Of a DNA stretch of 64,000 nt, positions 8,532-17,651 are shown in pieces. The stretch spans positions 1,484,001 to 1,548,000 of the forward strand of contig NZ_CP129118.1 in NCBI RefSeq assembly GCF_033304615.1. Direction: 5' to 3'. Source of the stretch: Sporosarcina oncorhynchi (lineage in GTDB: Bacteria; Bacillota; Bacilli; Bacillales_A; Planococcaceae). Every line of letters starts with the position of its first letter. Positions within the stretch are counted from its first letter, which is position 1. A program made the translations under genes and the position numbers. Below the pieces are notes generated by a model. It did no database searches and had not been told where the DNA came from. It saw nothing but the letters and a program-made list of their open reading frames with translations.

Positions 8532-9003
8532 AAGTGCGATTGGCAAACGCCTAAGCAATCTGTTGAATCTTCCTTTTTATGATATGGATACGGAAATCGC
8601 AAAAAAGACCGGTATGACAATACCGCAAATATTCGAAACGTATGGGGAAGAGAAATTCAGGGAGATGGAAACTGACTTTCTACTTCATTTTCCAGATGAG
8701 TATTGCATTATCGCTACTGGTGGCGGTGTTGCTATGCGCGCACACAACCGTGAGATTATGCGTGCAACGGGTCTGGTGTTTTTTCTTAATTCAACATATC
8801 GGGATATTTGGCGAAGAGTATCAACGGATAAAAACAGGCCTATCGTTCAACGCTCCACTCGTGAACAGCTGGAAGCACTCTATCATAAAAGAAAACCACT
8901 TTATTTGGAGTGTGCACAATTTAAAGTCGAAACGACGGGACGATCTCTAAACGAAATTACACAATATATAGCCTTTCAGATACTTCGTTTAAAAGGGGAT
9001 TGA
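8491..9003 (+). CDS. aroK: Shikimate kinase
   Basis: A 170-residue cytoplasmic kinase that phosphorylates shikimate in the chorismate pathway. Walker A GFMGSGKSAIGKRL sits at residues 8-21, the substrate-binding DMDTEI at about 32-37, and ATGGGVAMR near 78 is the shikimate-binding Gly-rich loop. A lid region with RPIVQRS lies near 114. The start overlaps comGG by 41 nt, so it may be read from the comG transcript as well as a promoter of its own. A long hairpin terminator follows. Confidence 0.93.
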   Translation: MKKVYLIGFMGSGKSAIGKRLSNLLNLPFYDMDTEIAKKTGMTIPQIFETYGEEKFREMETDFLLHFPDEYCIIATGGGVAMRAHNREIMRATGLVFFLNSTYRDIWRRVSTDKNRPIVQRSTREQLEALYHKRKPLYLECAQFKVETTGRSLNEITQYIAFQILRLKGD

Positions 9004-9083
9004 GTGAAAGTTCATTTTGACTACTCCTATGTCGATGGGACAGAAGTAGAAAAGTCATTAAAATTCACTAATTGTTCAAAAAG

Positions 9084-9132
9084 AAAAGTGCATGTAATCA
9101 AGGCTCATATATTTGATTGCATGCACTTTTTT
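9084..9132 (+). terminator. Terminator after aroK
   Basis: An 18-bp near-perfect stem (one G-U pair) beginning AAAAGTGCATG and ending CATGCACTTTT, loop about 13 nt, followed by TT. It closes the comG-aroK unit. Confidence 0.85.
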
Positions 9133-9404
9133 AATTTTCACGTGGTTATGTCACGGACTCTTATCTTTGTTTAGCATTTTTGCATTTTAGAAGTTGCAGT
9201 ACTTTATAAAATATGTAAATCATTTTATTCAGAACTCATTAACACGAACGATTATATTTAATTCCTCTTCATTATTCGTTTTATTATCGTTACTTGAAAA
9301 GGATTGCGATTCTCTGGATGTAATGTTAAGATATAAGGCGAAAGGCTACATAGTTGTCTAAACATTTTACACATATTTAAAAATGAATAAGCGCGGATGA
9401 TTGT
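9133..9404 (+). other. AT-rich intergenic region upstream of the gcv riboswitch
   Basis: No gene seen in about 270 bp. A candidate sigma-A promoter is TTGCGA-N17-TAAGAT at 9304-9332 (four of six matches in each box); a second weaker pair (TTGTCT-N17-TTAAAA, 9354-9382) lies nearer the riboswitch. Either would transcribe the riboswitch and gcv genes. Confidence 0.35.
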
Positions 9405-9602
9405 ATGGGGAGAGCACGCATTAGGCGTCGCCGAAGGAGCAAGTAACGAAAGTTATGAATCTCTCAGGTAACAAGACCCATCCATGACGCATCTCTGGAG
9501 AGAGCCGATTCTATCGGCCACCAACGAGGAAAGCCGTAAGGTCAAACTTTCAGGTAGACGGACAGAGGTTCTCTTAGCGATAAGGGGATCTCTGTCTTTT
9601 TA
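9405..9602 (+). promoter_or_regulatory. Tandem glycine riboswitch with expression-platform terminator
   Basis: Two consecutive gcvT-type aptamers. The first runs from GGGGAGAGC through GCCGAAGGAGCAA to TCTCTCAGGTAACAAGACC (9405-9482). The second runs from TCTCTGGAGAGAGCC through CACCAACGAGGAAAGCC to TTTCAGGTAGACGGACAGAGG (9490-9568). A terminator hairpin (9561-9601) begins with GACAGAGG, so its 5' strand is also the 3' P1 strand of aptamer 2: glycine binding should stabilise P1, prevent the terminator and turn expression on. It sits in front of gcvT, as expected. Confidence 0.95.
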
Positions 9603-9708
9603 TGGCAACTATTCTTTGATACTAGCTATTTAAATAGTGTCATATCAGATTGGTTTGCCAAAAGAACATTACGATTTATGCAAGTCATCATTTACTTTAA
9701 GGGGGAAA

Positions 9709-10812
9709 ATGGCTGTGGCAGAAAATTTAAAACGAACCGCTTTATTTGAAAGCTATAAACAGTACGGTGGCAAGACGATTGATTTTGGTGGATGGGAGTT
9801 ACCTGTCCAATTTTCAAGCATCAAAGCTGAACATGAGGCTGTTCGAACGAAGGCAGGACTATTTGACGTCTCCCATATGGGTGAAGTGTTTGTCAGCGGG
9901 GCTGGCGCGCTTGCATTCTTGCAGAAACTTATGACGAACGATGTTGCAAAACTGAAAGACGGTCAAGCGCAATACACGGCGATGTGTTATGAAGACGGTG
10001 GCACAATTGACGATTTGCTTATTTATAAAAGAGCCGACAATGATTATCTCTTAGTCGTTAACGCTTCTAATATTGAAAAAGACGTGGAATGGATGGAAAA
10101 GCATGCGTCAGCTGACGTAGTGATTGAAAATCGTTCTGACGAATATGGCTTGCTTGCATTGCAAGGACCGAAAGCGCAGGAAATCCTGCAAAAACTGACT
10201 GATCAACCATTGGAAGATATCAAATTTTTCCGTTTTAAAGAAGGCGTCAATGTTGCAGGACATAAAGTGCTTATTTCACGCACGGGTTACACCGGAGAAG
10301 ATGGATTTGAAATTTATGGTGCTCCTGAATCGATGGTCGCGCTTTGGCCTGCGATTCTTGAGGCAGGTGAAGAAGAAGGGCTTGTTCCAGCTGGTTTAGG
10401 CGCACGCGATACTCTTCGTTTTGAAGCTGGTTTGCCACTGTACGGACAGGAATTGTCTAAGGATATCTCTCCTTTGGAAGCAGGTATTGGATTTGTCGTT
10501 AAAGTTAATAAGGAATCGGATTTCAATGGGAAAGATGTGCTAACGAGTCAAAAAGAGAACGGAGTACCACGAAAACTCGTAGGTCTTGAAATGATTGACA
10601 AAGGCATTCCGAGAACGGGTTATAAGGTCTTCATTGGCGAAGAAGAAATTGGTGAAGTCACAACTGGTACTCAATCGCCTACATTGAAAAAGAACATCGG
10701 CTTTGCGCTTTTGAAAGCAGAGTATACTGCTGAAGGTACTGAAGTCGAAGTTGAAATTCGCGGAAAGCGTTTGAAAGCTGCACTAATCGCAACACCATTC
10801 TATAAACGATAA
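9709..10812 (+). CDS. gcvT: Glycine cleavage system T protein (aminomethyltransferase)
   Basis: A 367-residue cytoplasmic enzyme that takes the methylamine from lipoylated H protein, releases ammonia and forms 5,10-methylene-tetrahydrofolate. Near the N-terminus are [10 protein letters not shown] and [27 protein letters not shown] near residue 230 is the conserved folate-site region of the GcvT family. The ATG at 9709 follows AAGGGGG; an in-frame ATG at 9637 lies in the leader without a ribosome site. It is first of three gcv genes under the riboswitch. gcvH is not in the window. Confidence 0.96.
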   Translation: MAVAENLKRTALFESYKQYGGKTIDFGGWELPVQFSSIKAEHEAVRTKAGLFDVSHMGEVFVSGAGALAFLQKLMTNDVAKLKDGQAQYTAMCYEDGGTIDDLLIYKRADNDYLLVVNASNIEKDVEWMEKHASADVVIENRSDEYGLLALQGPKAQEILQKLTDQPLEDIKFFRFKEGVNVAGHKVLISRTGYTGEDGFEIYGAPESMVALWPAILEAGEEEGLVPAGLGARDTLRFEAGLPLYGQELSKDISPLEAGIGFVVKVNKESDFNGKDVLTSQKENGVPRKLVGLEMIDKGIPRTGYKVFIGEEEIGEVTTGTQSPTLKKNIGFALLKAEYTAEGTEVEVEIRGKRLKAALIATPFYKR

Positions 10813-10837
10813 TTGAATGAAGAGGAGACATGCTGAT

Positions 10838-12184
10838 ATGAACCATCGTTATATTCCAATGACGGAATCTGATCGTGATGAAATGTTATCGACAATCGGA
10901 ATTGCTACAATTGATGAATTATTTGAGGATATTCCTGAAAAAGTCCGTTTCAAAGGTGAATTGGCAATTAAGAAAGCAAAATCCGAATCTGCTCTGACGA
11001 AAGAGCTTTCAAGAGTTGCTGCTAAAAATGCAAACTCCACTACGAACGCATCTTTCCTTGGTGCTGGTGTCTATGATCATTACAAACCAATCATCGTTGA
11101 CCATGTTATTTCGCGCTCTGAGTTTTACACAGCTTATACGCCGTACCAACCAGAGATTTCACAAGGTGAATTGCAGGCAATCTTTGAATTCCAGACAATG
11201 ATTTGCGAGTTGACGGGAATGGATCTTGCAAACTCATCCATGTACGATGGCGGAACTGCACTTGCTGAAGCAGGCAACCTCGCTGCAGGCCATACGAAAC
11301 GCAAAAAGATTCTTATCTCTGAAACCGTACATCCTGAATCCCGTGATGTTGTCGCATCTTATGCATCCGGCCAATTCATTGATGTAGTTACAGTTCCACA
11401 GAAAGACGGCGTTACAGATATTGTTAAATTGGAAGAATTGATCGATGAAGATACAGCAGCCGTTCTTGTCCAATACCCAAACTTCTTTGGTCAAATTGAA
11501 GATATCCAGAAAATCGGTGAAATGGCACATGACAAAGGCGGATTATTCGTAGTCTCTTCCAATCCGCTTGCACTTGGTGTTTTAACACCTCCTAGAAAAC
11601 TCGGTGCAGATATCACTGTTGGTGATGCACAGCCATTCGGTATCCCTGAACAATTCGGCGGACCGCATTGCGGCTATTTTGCTACAACAAAAAAACTAAT
11701 GCGTAAAGTTCCAGGTAGATTAGTTGGGGAAACAACTGACGAAGCTGGCAGACGCGGATATGTGTTGACACTTCAAGCACGTGAACAGCATATCCGTCGA
11801 GACAAAGCGACGTCCAATATTTGTTCCAATCAGGCATTGAATGCCTTGGCAGCATCTGTTGCGATGACGGCATTTGGTAAGAAGGGTGTAAAAGAAATCG
11901 CTTATCATAATATCGCTAAAACAGCATATGCAAAAACAGCATTTGAAAAAGCTGGATTTACGGTGAAATTCAATCATGCCCATTTCAACGAGATCGTAGT
12001 TGAAGTGAAGAAGCCTATTAAAGAATTGAATGCGAAACTGCTTGAAAATGGTATAATCGGCGGCTATGATCTTGGACTCACATATCCTGAACTGTCCAAC
12101 CACGTCTTGTTAGCTGTCACGGAACAACGTACAAAAGAAGAAATCGATGCACTCGTGCAGGAAATGGAGGCAAACAATGCATAA
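10838..12184 (+). CDS. gcvPA: Glycine dehydrogenase (decarboxylating) subunit 1
   Basis: A 448-residue N-terminal half of glycine decarboxylase (P protein), in the split two-subunit form usual in Firmicutes. It begins [17 protein letters not shown] and carries the Gly-rich [11 protein letters not shown] region. Together with GcvPB it forms the PLP-dependent heterotetramer that decarboxylates glycine onto lipoylated GcvH. The ATG at 10838 has GAGGAG 10 nt upstream. Its end overlaps gcvPB by 8 nt. Confidence 0.96.
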   Translation: MNHRYIPMTESDRDEMLSTIGIATIDELFEDIPEKVRFKGELAIKKAKSESALTKELSRVAAKNANSTTNASFLGAGVYDHYKPIIVDHVISRSEFYTAYTPYQPEISQGELQAIFEFQTMICELTGMDLANSSMYDGGTALAEAGNLAAGHTKRKKILISETVHPESRDVVASYASGQFIDVVTVPQKDGVTDIVKLEELIDEDTAAVLVQYPNFFGQIEDIQKIGEMAHDKGGLFVVSSNPLALGVLTPPRKLGADITVGDAQPFGIPEQFGGPHCGYFATTKKLMRKVPGRLVGETTDEAGRRGYVLTLQAREQHIRRDKATSNICSNQALNALAASVAMTAFGKKGVKEIAYHNIAKTAYAKTAFEKAGFTVKFNHAHFNEIVVEVKKPIKELNAKLLENGIIGGYDLGLTYPELSNHVLLAVTEQRTKEEIDALVQEMEANNA

Positions 12185-13655
12185 AGATAACCAACCTCTT
12201 ATTTTTGAAATTACGAAAGAAGGCCGGGTAGGCTATAATCTGTCCGAATTGGATGTTCCTGAAATCGATCTTTCAAGCCATTTGCCAGCTGGATTTGAAC
12301 GTGTTGAAAGTCCGGAACTGCCTGAAGTTTCAGAGCTTGATATTATGCGTCACTATACTGCATTGTCTAATCGGAATCACGGGGTAGATACAGGTTTCTA
12401 TCCGCTTGGATCTTGTACGATGAAATATAATCCGAAAATCAACGAATCCGTTGCACGTTATGCTGGATTCGCAAATATTCACCCATTGCAAGATGAGTCA
12501 ACAGTTCAAGGCGCAATGGAAGTTATGTATGATTTGCAGGAGCATCTGTCTGAAATTACAGGGATGGCCGAAGTGACACTTCAGCCTGCAGCTGGAGCAC
12601 ACGGAGAGTGGACTGCATTAATGATGATTCGTGCTTTCCATGAAGCAAACGGAGAGTCTAATCGTACAAAGGTTCTTGTCCCTGACTCCGCACACGGAAC
12701 AAATCCTGCATCTGCAACTGTAGCAGGTTTTGATACGGTGACAGTTAAGTCAAATGAGCTTGGTCTCGTTGACATTGAAGATTTAAGATCCAAAGTCGGT
12801 CCTGATACAGCAGCTTTGATGCTGACAAACCCGAATACGCTAGGTTTGTTTGAAGAAGATATTCTTGAAATGGCTGAAATTGTCCACGGTGTCGGCGGTA
12901 AATTATATTATGACGGTGCTAACCTGAATGCCGTCATGTCAAAAGCTAGACCAGGAGACATGGGCTTTGATGCAGTTCACTTGAACCTGCACAAGACTTT
13001 TACAGGTCCACACGGCGGTGGCGGTCCCGGTTCAGGTCCAGTAGGTGTAACAAGTGAATTGGCTCCTTTCCTACCAAAACCAGTACTTGTCAAAAAAGGT
13101 GATACGTTCACGTTCGAATACGATCGTCCGCAATCCATTGGTCGCGTGAAGCCGTTCTACGGAAACTTCGGTATCTTCTTACGTGCATACACGTATATCC
13201 GTTCAATGGGTCCAGACGGCTTGAAAGCTGTTACTGAATATGCTGTATTGAATGCGAACTATATGATGCGCAGACTAGAACCCTATTTTGATCTGCCATA
13301 CACGCAACACTGTAAACACGAATTCGTTCTTTCAGGCAGACGCCAAAAGAAATTGGGTGTGCGTACATTAGATATGGCGAAACGACTGCTTGACTTTGGC
13401 TTCCACCCGCCAACAATCTATTTCCCGTTAAATGTTGAAGAGGGAATGATGATTGAGCCGACGGAAACAGAATCCAAAGAGACGCTCGACTCCTTCATCG
13501 ATGCAATGATTCAAATTGCGAAAGAAGTAGAAGAGACGCCTGAAATCGTCCAGGAAGCGCCACATACGACTGTCATTAATCGTTTGGATGAAACAAAGGC
13601 TGCACGTCATCCGGTATTGCGATATACAAAAGAAGAAGAACTAGTAAACGCATAA
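12177..13655 (+). CDS. gcvPB: Glycine dehydrogenase (decarboxylating) subunit 2
   Basis: A 492-residue C-terminal half of the P protein. The PLP-binding lysine lies in [18 protein letters not shown] (Lys273), and [13 protein letters not shown] near residue 80 is the conserved family signature. The start at 12177 overlaps the gcvPA stop and has GGAGG in the gcvPA end, so translation is coupled. It is last gene of the riboswitch operon and is followed by a terminator. Confidence 0.96.
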   Translation: MHKDNQPLIFEITKEGRVGYNLSELDVPEIDLSSHLPAGFERVESPELPEVSELDIMRHYTALSNRNHGVDTGFYPLGSCTMKYNPKINESVARYAGFANIHPLQDESTVQGAMEVMYDLQEHLSEITGMAEVTLQPAAGAHGEWTALMMIRAFHEANGESNRTKVLVPDSAHGTNPASATVAGFDTVTVKSNELGLVDIEDLRSKVGPDTAALMLTNPNTLGLFEEDILEMAEIVHGVGGKLYYDGANLNAVMSKARPGDMGFDAVHLNLHKTFTGPHGGGGPGSGPVGVTSELAPFLPKPVLVKKGDTFTFEYDRPQSIGRVKPFYGNFGIFLRAYTYIRSMGPDGLKAVTEYAVLNANYMMRRLEPYFDLPYTQHCKHEFVLSGRRQKKLGVRTLDMAKRLLDFGFHPPTIYFPLNVEEGMMIEPTETESKETLDSFIDAMIQIAKEVEETPEIVQEAPHTTVINRLDETKAARHPVLRYTKEEELVNA

Positions 13656-13732
13656 ACAATTTAATGAAATAGAAGAGCCCTATTCAATCAACGGGTTCGG
13701 TACTTGAGAAAACGATAACAAACATAGCTTTT

Positions 13733-13772
13733 GGGGACACTATTCGAATACGAATGAGTGTCCCTATTTTTG
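13733..13772 (+). terminator. Terminator after gcvPB
   Basis: GGGACACT-ATTCG pairs with CGAAT-G-AGTGTCCC (13-bp stem with one bulge, 4-nt loop), then ATTTTT. Confidence 0.85.
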
Positions 13773-14171
13773 TTGTATCATGTTATATAGGGGTCTTTTG
13801 GAAGTTTCTCACAGTACTATCAGTTTTTGAATTACCAACATTGAAAGTGACTTTGTTAATTTGCGGTTGGCATAACTATCGCGAATTTATTCTGAAGTTA
13901 ATGAAAATAGTAAAAGGAACAAAGGATTTTATGCTAAAATAGATTTTGAAAAATTTTGTTAGCAAACGCGGAATAACCTAACATGAATTGTTACTATTTA
14001 CTCTAGATAAATTAGGAATCATACGCTTTAAGTGACGAATAATATTATGTATAAAACAGATTAAACAAACAAGTCACTATATACTACAAAAACTGTCGTT
14101 TTAGGCTCTAGACGGCTCGTATTACCGCGTCATGGCAGTAAGATGAATGTTATTATATTGGAGGTTGTTGG
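13773..14171 (+). other. AT-rich intergenic region, no gene seen
   Basis: About 400 bp with no convincing reading frame or RNA. A TGCTAAAAT resembling an extended -10 lies near 13932. The region ends in the ribosome site (TTGGAGG) of the following lipoprotein gene. It is the left edge of the accessory islet that interrupts the gcv-yqhL gene order. Confidence 0.4.
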
Positions 14172-14549
14172 ATGGAAAAGAAATGCAAAAGGTTTGGATT
14201 GGCAGCTCTATTTTTATCGCTGTTGCTATATGCATGTGAAGGGAATCCGATGTCTCTAGACGACTGGTATTCAACTGACGCAGAAGAGCTTTCTGTATAC
14301 GTCTACTACGACAGCTTTGAGCAAACAGAAGAAACGGCTATACATAACAAAATCACAGAACATTTATCTCCCGTTCTTAGAGGTAACGTAGCAATCACTG
14401 TTCAGCACGACCAAACGGAAGAAGCTATAGATATGTTTAAGATTGTAGAGTTTCCTACAATTCTAGTGTTCGATAATGAACGGTTGCTATTGCAAACGAC
14501 CGATTTTCAACAATTTGAGGATTTCACCAAAGATTACTACTCGAATTAA
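14172..14549 (+). CDS. Unrecognised small lipoprotein with thioredoxin-like pattern
   Basis: A 125-residue protein starting at ATG behind TTGGAGG. Residues 1-21 form a lipoprotein signal (MEKKCKRFGLAAL, hydrophobic core, LLYAC). The mature part reads like a small thioredoxin fold: a first strand LSVYVYYDSFEQ, a strand NVAITVQH, then FKIVEFPTILVFDNERLL, where FPT resembles the cis-Pro loop. However, no CXXC or any other Cys is present after the lipid Cys, so redox catalysis is unlikely. Fold assignment is inference. It is not found at this place in B. subtilis and lies in an accessory islet beside an insertion sequence. Confidence 0.65.
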   Translation: MEKKCKRFGLAALFLSLLLYACEGNPMSLDDWYSTDAEELSVYVYYDSFEQTEETAIHNKITEHLSPVLRGNVAITVQHDQTEEAIDMFKIVEFPTILVFDNERLLLQTTDFQQFEDFTKDYYSN

Positions 14550-14666
14550 ACGGAAGGGCCAGATAAATTAGTGACCAATTTGTTTCTTGCGAACTAATGC
14601 TTACTGTCCAACGCACGATGTTCATGGAGTATGACTTTTCCAAGCGAAGCTCCGAGACTTTTCAGC

Positions 14667-14705
14667 TTCTGCACTCTAAGCAATGGAGAGTAGTTATTAT
14701 AAAGC
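14667..14705 (+). repeat. Direct repeat copy 1 (tail of GC-rich intergenic element)
   Basis: CTGCACTCTAAGCAATGGAG followed by AGTAGTTATTATAAAGC; an imperfect copy lies at 16487-16524 (about 80 percent identical by eye). Both are tails of the same kind of intergenic element, one on each side of the insertion sequence. Confidence 0.6.
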
Positions 14706-14744
14706 ACTTATTCAAGAAAGGGGCTATTTTGTTGCATATAAACT

Positions 14745-14792
14745 GTTACTTTCCGTTCCGGCGCACGCTTTCCGGAGGGCGTGGCTTGAGCC
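14745..14792 (+). repeat. Left half of GC-rich intergenic repeat split by the IS
   Basis: TTTCCGTTCCGGCGCACGC followed by a GGAGGGCGTGGCTTGAGCC end. With 16425-16500 it rebuilds one continuous GC-rich element with complementary arms (GGCGCACGC, GGCTTGAGCC / GGGTCTCAAG, GGAGTCGGCGCC). It looks like the large hairpin repeats common between Bacillales genes. Confidence 0.6.
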
Positions 14793-16412
14793 CATAGCTG
14801 TCAACTTAAGGACTTGGAGTAAATCTTCCATTATTTAAGCCGGACTGAAGATAAAATAGGTTTGCTCTTTGAAATTAGGGGAATTGAATTGTTGAGATGT
14901 TGAGACTACAATTTTCCTTTTTTAGCGAGAGGGTTGATTGTTTTCTCTAATTGAATTGAAGGCGTTGAAGGGCTGTTCCTTTGGATGACTTTGGTTTTCG
15001 GGCAGTTTTGATGAGTAGCCTGATTGCCAGACACAAAAAGTCCTTCAACGCCCTCTTTTTGTGGATAAAGATTCGATATAACTTCGGCAAGAATTCTATG
15101 GCTACAGTGCGTACGGCGATCATCTCGCTGATTTCCAACTGTTCTTCATCCCAAATGACATTACGCAGTTGATAAGCTATCAGTTGGCTGATGATGATTG
15201 CTAGAAGTGTTCCATAAAGATGACAGAGCCACCGTTCTTTCTTCATCACCTTGAATTGATCCACACCGAGGTAGGATTTCCATGTTTTAAAACATAGTTC
15301 GACGTGCCATCTCAAACGATATAATTCTACCAACTTTTTTGCGGGAATGGATTCAGGCAGATTTGTCATATAAACTGTTATGCCCGCCAGGTCACTTACA
15401 ACTTTCTTAGGTTTCTTTCCGGATTTGGTAGTGCGCCGGTGAATTTTTTTTAAGCGGTGCTGCCGTTGAGTTTCATCGTGTGAAAACACAATACAACGGG
15501 CTGGAAAATGGGAGTCCCTACCAAAATGAACTCCCTCAAGCTCCAAATATTCACCAGGTTCTAGATTTTCACAAAGCTTTACCAGGTCAATTCGTTGATA
15601 CAGGCTACTTTGAACCACTTTTCCGTTTTGATGATAAGCAGGAAAAGGGTTTTTGAATGCCAGATAGGCATCATTTCTTAGCTTCGTGATAAAAAAGCCT
15701 CCGTTTTCCTGCATCTGGCCAAATTGTTCAAAACTGAAATACCCCAAATCTTGCAAACATAAATCATGGTCGTTGATGTAAGCTAAACGTTCAGCACCCT
15801 TTCTTGTATCATTCACACGTTGGAAATCAATATCTAAGAACGTAGTTTTACCTGACAAGATATCGTACTCATATTGAATTTTCACAGATTCCTGCTCTGT
15901 TTTAACGGCTCGTTTTTTCAAATGATCTGGTACTTCGATAGCTGTCGCATCAAGCACGCGGATGCTTAGAAATGGGAACGGGTCTGCAGAAGAATGAGTA
16001 GGAACGTGTTCTAGGAACTGATGATGTAGAATCTCTTGGACAAGGCGTCGAAGAAACAGTGCGGCTTCTGGGGTAAACTTCTTATCTAGGGCAGTTCTAC
16101 TGATCAGGATATCTTGTTCAATGACTAGTTTTGAACAGAGTTCCTGAATAGAACATCCTGCAAAGTTCCCGTGAAATTGAAAGAGTAGGGCAAGAAAATC
16201 ACTTGCAGTAACGAGACGCTTTCTTTTAATAAAACCTGTTTCCTTCGCAATTTCATCTACACGTGTTGGTTGGATACTTTCAAAAAGCTGTTCAAGAAGT
16301 TGAGTTGTCTGAGATGTAGTCATGAAAAGAACTCCTTTCCAAAAGTTGTTGGTAATTATTACATACCAACATTTCGGAAAAATCACACATTTATCTTAAG
16401 TTGACAGCTATG
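14793..16412 (-). mobile_element. Complete IS4-family insertion sequence, 1620 bp
   Basis: Perfect 18-bp terminal inverted repeats: CATAGCTGTCAACTTAAG at 14793-14810 and its complement at 16395-16412. Exact 12-bp target duplications flank it. It carries one uninterrupted DDE transposase on the minus strand, so the element looks intact and recently inserted. It landed inside a GC-rich intergenic repeat and breaks no coding gene. Confidence 0.95.
14947..16323 (-). CDS. IS4-family DDE transposase
   Basis: A 458-residue transposase. Catalytic residues can be placed: Asp125 in VLDATAIEV, Asp192 in DLGYFSFEQF and Glu342 in the YREK signature YRLRWHVELCFKTWK (Y-2-R-3-E-6-K), diagnostic of the IS4 superfamily. 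The N-terminus (about residues 1-90) is a helical DNA-binding region. The start ATG at 16323 has GGAAAGGAG upstream; longer in-frame starts lack this. No frameshift or stop interrupts the gene. Confidence 0.94.
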   Translation of the reverse strand: MTTSQTTQLLEQLFESIQPTRVDEIAKETGFIKRKRLVTASDFLALLFQFHGNFAGCSIQELCSKLVIEQDILISRTALDKKFTPEAALFLRRLVQEILHHQFLEHVPTHSSADPFPFLSIRVLDATAIEVPDHLKKRAVKTEQESVKIQYEYDILSGKTTFLDIDFQRVNDTRKGAERLAYINDHDLCLQDLGYFSFEQFGQMQENGGFFITKLRNDAYLAFKNPFPAYHQNGKVVQSSLYQRIDLVKLCENLEPGEYLELEGVHFGRDSHFPARCIVFSHDETQRQHRLKKIHRRTTKSGKKPKKVVSDLAGITVYMTNLPESIPAKKLVELYRLRWHVELCFKTWKSYLGVDQFKVMKKERWLCHLYGTLLAIIISQLIAYQLRNVIWDEEQLEISEMIAVRTVAIEFLPKLYRIFIHKKRALKDFLCLAIRLLIKTARKPKSSKGTALQRLQFN

Positions 16413-16424
16413 GTGGCTTGAGCC

Positions 16425-16500
16425 GCTTCCTTCGCTGCGCTCCGTCCAGGGTCTCAAGACGCACGCTGATCCTCTTGGAGTCGGCGCCTGCACTTCAAGC
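16425..16500 (+). repeat. Right half of GC-rich intergenic repeat split by the IS
   Basis: Continuation of the element at 14745-14792: GCTTCCTTCGCTGCGCTCCG, then GGGTCTCAAG, GATCC and GGAGTCGGCGCC. Removal of the IS and one target copy joins the two halves cleanly. Confidence 0.6.
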
Positions 16501-16524
16501 AACGGAGAATAGTATCTATAAAGC
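16487..16524 (+). repeat. Direct repeat copy 2 (tail of GC-rich intergenic element)
   Basis: CTGCACTTCAAGCAACGGAG followed by AATAGTATCTATAAAGC, an imperfect copy of 14667-14705. Confidence 0.6.
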
Positions 16525-16576
16525 TAATTCTAGAATCGGGTCAGATTAAGGATTTACAAAAGGTAGGGAGGAACTT

Positions 16577-16693
16577 ATGAAAAGTAAAAATAACAGCAAA
16601 CGGAAAATTATTCAGTGGATTGCATTTGGAATCGTAATCCTTACTTGTCCTAAAGTTAGTGTTATTGAACATAGGAATTGCCTCTACATCTAG
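16577..16693 (+). CDS. Possible 38-residue membrane peptide or gene remnant
   Basis: An ATG directly behind a strong AGGTAGGGAGG ribosome site opens a 38-codon frame: basic start MKSKNNSKRK, hydrophobic IIQWIAFGIVILT, then a short tail. The following 210 nt (to 16907) contain no long frame but hold fragments with similar wording (TTTACAATAGGAATT, and two related ATTGC-TC-ACATC stretches near 16675 and 16824), so it may be the start of a decayed small membrane protein gene. Low confidence. Confidence 0.35.
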   Translation: MKSKNNSKRKIIQWIAFGIVILTCPKVSVIEHRNCLYI

Positions 16694-16916
16694 CACAATT
16701 GACGCTTTAAATTTGGGTAGGATTTACAATAGGAATTATTTACTTTTAATTTCTTATCTTTTACCTAAGAACATCCAAAATAACAGTACACATTCAAACT
16801 AACGGGTTGTTATAAAAAGAAATTGCATCCACATCAAAAACGGAACATACACTTGACGGGGATTGTTGCAACTGAACTGGATACGCTAAACCTAAATCTA
16901 GTTTGGAGTGATAAAA

Positions 16917-17480
16917 TTGAATATATCTAAACCTCTTCGATTGGTTTTATTAAGTGTACTAATATGTGGGGTGTATTATGAAACAGTACATGCAAAAACG
17001 AACGATCCTCCTCCTTCCTTTGAAAACGAAATTAGTAAAGGAAAACAACTCACTCCGTTAGAAAGCCAATTAATGTCTTTCATGACGGGTTTAATGGTCA
17101 CCGAACCAAAACAAGCAGTTGAATTGTGGATATTAGGTGTAAATAATCGGAGTGGTGCTGTACAATATGCAACGTTGTCCCCTTCGCTTCGAAAACAATC
17201 AAGAAGTAAATTTGGACAGACTCATTGGATAACAGGTCAGTCAAGCCCTTCGGTTAGTAACTTCCATTTTACCAAAGTAGAAAAACTTAGCGAATCCAAA
17301 ATGCGGTATACCGTTGAATACGATTTATGGGCATCCTATGGCGATTTTGGTGGTGGAGAGAAGATAATAATCGTGGAAATGAATTTACAACCATTTAAAG
17401 AGTATTGGTTTATTTCCTCAATAACAACGAAATATAATGAATGGGAAGCATTTACCTCAGCCGAGACAGTTTTAAAATAA
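16917..17480 (+). CDS. Unrecognised exported protein
   Basis: A 187-residue protein beginning MNISKPLRLVLLSVLICGVYYETVHAKT: basic n-region, hydrophobic core and VHA cleavage site, so it is probably secreted by Sec. The TTG start at 16917 has TTGGAG at 8-nt spacing; a GTG at 16908 overlaps that site. The mature part shows an alpha-helical first half (LESQLMSFMTGLM, EPKQAVELWILGVNNRSGAVQYATLSPSLR) and a beta-rich second half (MRYTVEYDLWASYGDF, EYWFISSITT), resembling NTF2-like or DUF4829-like folds, but no family is claimed. It lies in the accessory islet right of the IS. Confidence 0.7.
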   Translation: MNISKPLRLVLLSVLICGVYYETVHAKTNDPPPSFENEISKGKQLTPLESQLMSFMTGLMVTEPKQAVELWILGVNNRSGAVQYATLSPSLRKQSRSKFGQTHWITGQSSPSVSNFHFTKVEKLSESKMRYTVEYDLWASYGDFGGGEKIIIVEMNLQPFKEYWFISSITTKYNEWEAFTSAETVLK

Positions 17481-17592
17481 AATAATGCAGTTAACAATCC
17501 GACTAAAAACGCAAGTAACCATATTCCCGCAATAGAGTGCATTCGATTGTGGAAGAATCCTATACAAGTTTGAACAATAGAATTTAGCATGC

Positions 17593-17624
17593 AAAAACGC
17601 ACAGGTTATTCTCTGTGCGTTTTT
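17593..17624. terminator. Bidirectional terminator between exported-protein gene and yqhL
   Basis: A perfect 12-bp stem (AAAAACGCACAG with CTGTGCGTTTTT), loop 8 nt, with A and T tracts for both directions. Confidence 0.9.
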
Positions 17625-17651
17625 CTGTTGCTTCTTTACTGAGAATCGAAA

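Larger units (their letters stand above)
14781..16424. repeat. Target-site duplication flanking the IS4-family element
   Basis: GTGGCTTGAGCC occurs exactly at 14781-14792 and again at 16413-16424, directly outside the two terminal inverted repeats. A 12-bp duplication is within the range of the IS4/IS231 group. Confidence 0.9.

Noticed and set aside
9004..9174. Small frame of about 56 codons directly after aroK (GTG start)
   Set aside because: It runs through the aroK terminator hairpin, has no ribosome site of its own and no recognisable sequence.
13754..13942. 62-codon frame after the gcvPB terminator
   Set aside because: No ribosome site; it begins within the terminator and its composition is that of AT-rich intergenic DNA.
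14597..14797. 66-codon frame left of the IS4-family element
   Set aside because: Lies in repeat sequence, ends in the IS terminal repeat and has no ribosome site.
17336..17602. 88-codon minus-strand frame with a hydrophobic stretch
   Set aside because: Its start lies in the bidirectional terminator and its second half is antisense to the exported-protein gene; the hydrophobic part may be a remnant but support is lacking.
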